Below, piece after piece: positions 4,687 through 6,226 of a stretch of 6,226 bases of DNA. A program made the translations under genes and the position numbers. The first letter of the stretch is position 1. Every line of letters starts with the position of its first letter. The stretch spans positions 1 through 6,226 of the forward strand of contig JBAZLY010000040.1 of NCBI GenBank assembly GCA_041650035.1, read 5' to 3'. The notes beneath the pieces are model-generated. The model made no database searches and was not told where the DNA came from. It saw nothing but the letters and a program-made list of their open reading frames with translations. Source of the stretch: JAQUQI01 sp041650035 (GTDB lineage Bacteria; Omnitrophota; Gorgyraeia; JABMRG01).

Positions 4687-6226
4687 ATGTTCAGGATACT
4701 GGTCAGTGATCCGTTAAGCGAAAAGGGCCTTAAGATCCTTGAGAGGGAAAAGGATATAAAGGTTGATGTCAAGATCAAACAACCGGCTGATACCTTAAAG
4801 AAGATCATCAAGGATTATGATGCCTTGATAATACGCAGTGAGACCAAGGTAACAGCTGATCTGATAGCCTGCGCCGATAAGTTGAAGGTTATTGGAAGGG
4901 CCGGCGTGGGCCTTGATAATGTAGATGTTGCATCTGCTACTAAAAAGGGTATTATCGTAATGAATACACCCGGAGGCAATACCATCTCGACGGCAGAGCA
5001 CACGATGAGTATGATATTGGCGCTGTCGCGCAATATAGCCCCTGCCGATGCTTCGATGAAAAAAGGCCAGTGGGAGAGAAAAAAGTTTATGGGTGTTGAG
5101 CTTTACGGAAAAACATTAGGCGTGATTGGTCTGGGGAGGATTGGAAGCGAAGTGGCGAAGCGCTGTTTAAGTTTCGGGATGCGCGTATTGGCATATGACC
5201 CTTTTCTGACACCCGAAAAGGCCTCTGACTCCGGCATAGAGTCTGCAGTATTGAAAGAGATATTTTCAGAGGCTGATTACATTACCGTCCACACCCCCTT
5301 GACCCCCGATACCAAGCACCTCATAGGAGAAAGAGAGATAGATATGATGAAAGCGGGTGTCAGACTTGTAAACTGCGCTAGAGGTGGGATCGCGGATGAA
5401 AAGGCTGTCTTAAAAGGCATTGAATCAGGTAAGGTCGCGGGCGCCGCCTTTGATGTATATGAAGAGGAACCCCCTAAGGGTAGCCCCCTTGTGGTATCCG
5501 ATAAGGTCTTGGTTACTCCCCATCTTGGCGCTTCCACCGCTGAGGCACAGGATAACGTAGCGTTAGAGGTAGCGCAACAGGTTGTTGACGCTCTTTTAAA
5601 CAGGGGCATTAGAAATGCAATTAATATACCCTATATTGAACTAAAGGCATGGAAGGTCCTGCGGCCCTATATGATACTTGCTGAAAAGATGGGCATGATG
5701 CAGGCCCAGCTCGCGGAAGGCCCTATAGGAGAGGCCTGCCTTGAATATGCCGGTGAGGTGGCTAAACACGATATAATGGCTATCACAACGGCTTTTGTAA
5801 AGGGCCTTTTGACAGCGGCTGTGGGTGAGATGGTTAATAATGTTAACGCGATCGCTATTGCCAAGGAGCGCAACATAAAGATAACAGAATCTAAGACAAG
5901 CCAGGTAGAGGAATTCGCGCATCTTATTACGGCGACCGTGAGATCAGGCGACAAGACATTATCCATATCGGGCGCCTTGTTCGCGAATAACCAGCCCCGT
6001 ATAGTTAAGATAGATGATTATTATGTTGATGCCCTGCCGGAGGGCAATATGATCCTGATATCAAACAAGGATGTCCCGGGCGTTGTGGGCCAGCTTGGCA
6101 CATTGCTGGGAAAAAACGGGATAAATATAGCGGGCATGACATTCGGCAGGCAGAAACCTTTAGGCAAGGCTATAAGTTTATGCAATGTTGACAGCAAGGT
6201 ATCCGCCGGGCTGATATTACAGCTGA
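4687..6226 (+). CDS. serA: D-3-phosphoglycerate dehydrogenase, 3' end cut by window
   Basis: SerA oxidises 3-phosphoglycerate to 3-phosphohydroxypyruvate with NAD+, the first step of serine synthesis. The frame runs from ATG 4687 to the window edge without a stop: 513 residues, and the family form is ~525-530, so about 10-20 residues are missing. Substrate loop GRAGVGLDNVD is at 70-80, PGGNTISTAEH at 95-105, the Rossmann motif GLGRIG at 148-153 with the ribose-binding Asp171, and the catalytic Arg232 (NCARGG), Glu261 (YEEEPP) and His279 (TPHLGAST) are all present. Residues ~320-445 form the extra (ASB) domain of long SerA, and ~455 onward is an ACT domain (SNKDVPGVVGQLGTLL), so it is the long type. 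Feedback by serine at the ACT domain is plausible but is not shown by the sequence. The gene is absent from neither end's frame by shift; it is simply truncated by the window. Confidence 0.97.
   Translation, partial: MFRILVSDPLSEKGLKILEREKDIKVDVKIKQPADTLKKIIKDYDALIIRSETKVTADLIACADKLKVIGRAGVGLDNVDVASATKKGIIVMNTPGGNTISTAEHTMSMILALSRNIAPADASMKKGQWERKKFMGVELYGKTLGVIGLGRIGSEVAKRCLSFGMRVLAYDPFLTPEKASDSGIESAVLKEIFSEADYITVHTPLTPDTKHLIGEREIDMMKAGVRLVNCARGGIADEKAVLKGIESGKVAGAAFDVYEEEPPKGSPLVVSDKVLVTPHLGASTAEAQDNVALEVAQQVVDALLNRGIRNAINIPYIELKAWKVLRPYMILAEKMGMMQAQLAEGPIGEACLEYAGEVAKHDIMAITTAFVKGLLTAAVGEMVNNVNAIAIAKERNIKITESKTSQVEEFAHLITATVRSGDKTLSISGALFANNQPRIVKIDDYYVDALPEGNMILISNKDVPGVVGQLGTLLGKNGINIAGMTFGRQKPLGKAISLCNVDSKVSAGLILQL

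Noticed and set aside
6220..6226. TGA at the right edge as the serA stop
   Set aside because: It is out of frame: the last full codon is CTG at 6223-6225, leaving a single base, so serA continues beyond the window.

Overview
The window is a dense stretch, almost entirely coding, with every gene on the + strand: the end of lptA, then lptB, hpf (long form), tig, clpP, a class V PLP aminotransferase and nearly all of serA. The lptA/lptB pair points to a Gram-negative, LPS-bearing bacterium. Ile codons are strongly biased to ATA and Arg codons to AGG/AGA, which is unlike typical Proteobacteria. Together with the gene order (lptAB-hpf with no rpoN, then tig-clpP with no clpX, then aminotransferase-serA) this suggests an uncultured lineage such as Candidatus Omnitrophota (OP3) or a similar deep-branching Gram-negative group. 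The lineage is an inference from memory and was not tested by a search.

Region 1 (1-904) is the LPS-export module. It holds the C-terminal end of an LptA/OstA-like periplasmic bridge protein, overlapped by the LptB ATPase that powers LPS extraction by LptFG.

Region 2 (933-3419) is a ribosome and protein quality-control module. A long hibernation-promoting factor is followed by trigger factor, which acts on nascent chains, and by the ClpP protease. Gaps are 21-66 nt and each gene has a purine-rich ribosome binding site, so cotranscription is likely. A strong inverted repeat without a T-tract begins at the tig stop codon, and a short GC hairpin with nine T follows clpP.

Region 3 (3511-6226) is a probable serine-biosynthesis pair. 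SerA would make 3-phosphohydroxypyruvate, and the adjacent COG0075-type aminotransferase is a candidate to transaminate it in place of SerC. serA runs off the right edge, lacking only the end of its ACT domain.

No phage, insertion sequence, CRISPR array, tRNA or rRNA was seen, and no clearly new system is present. The points most worth a second look are the aminotransferase-serA pairing, the apparently degenerate PPIase pocket of trigger factor, the two intergenic structures, and the junction of lptB directly with hpf.
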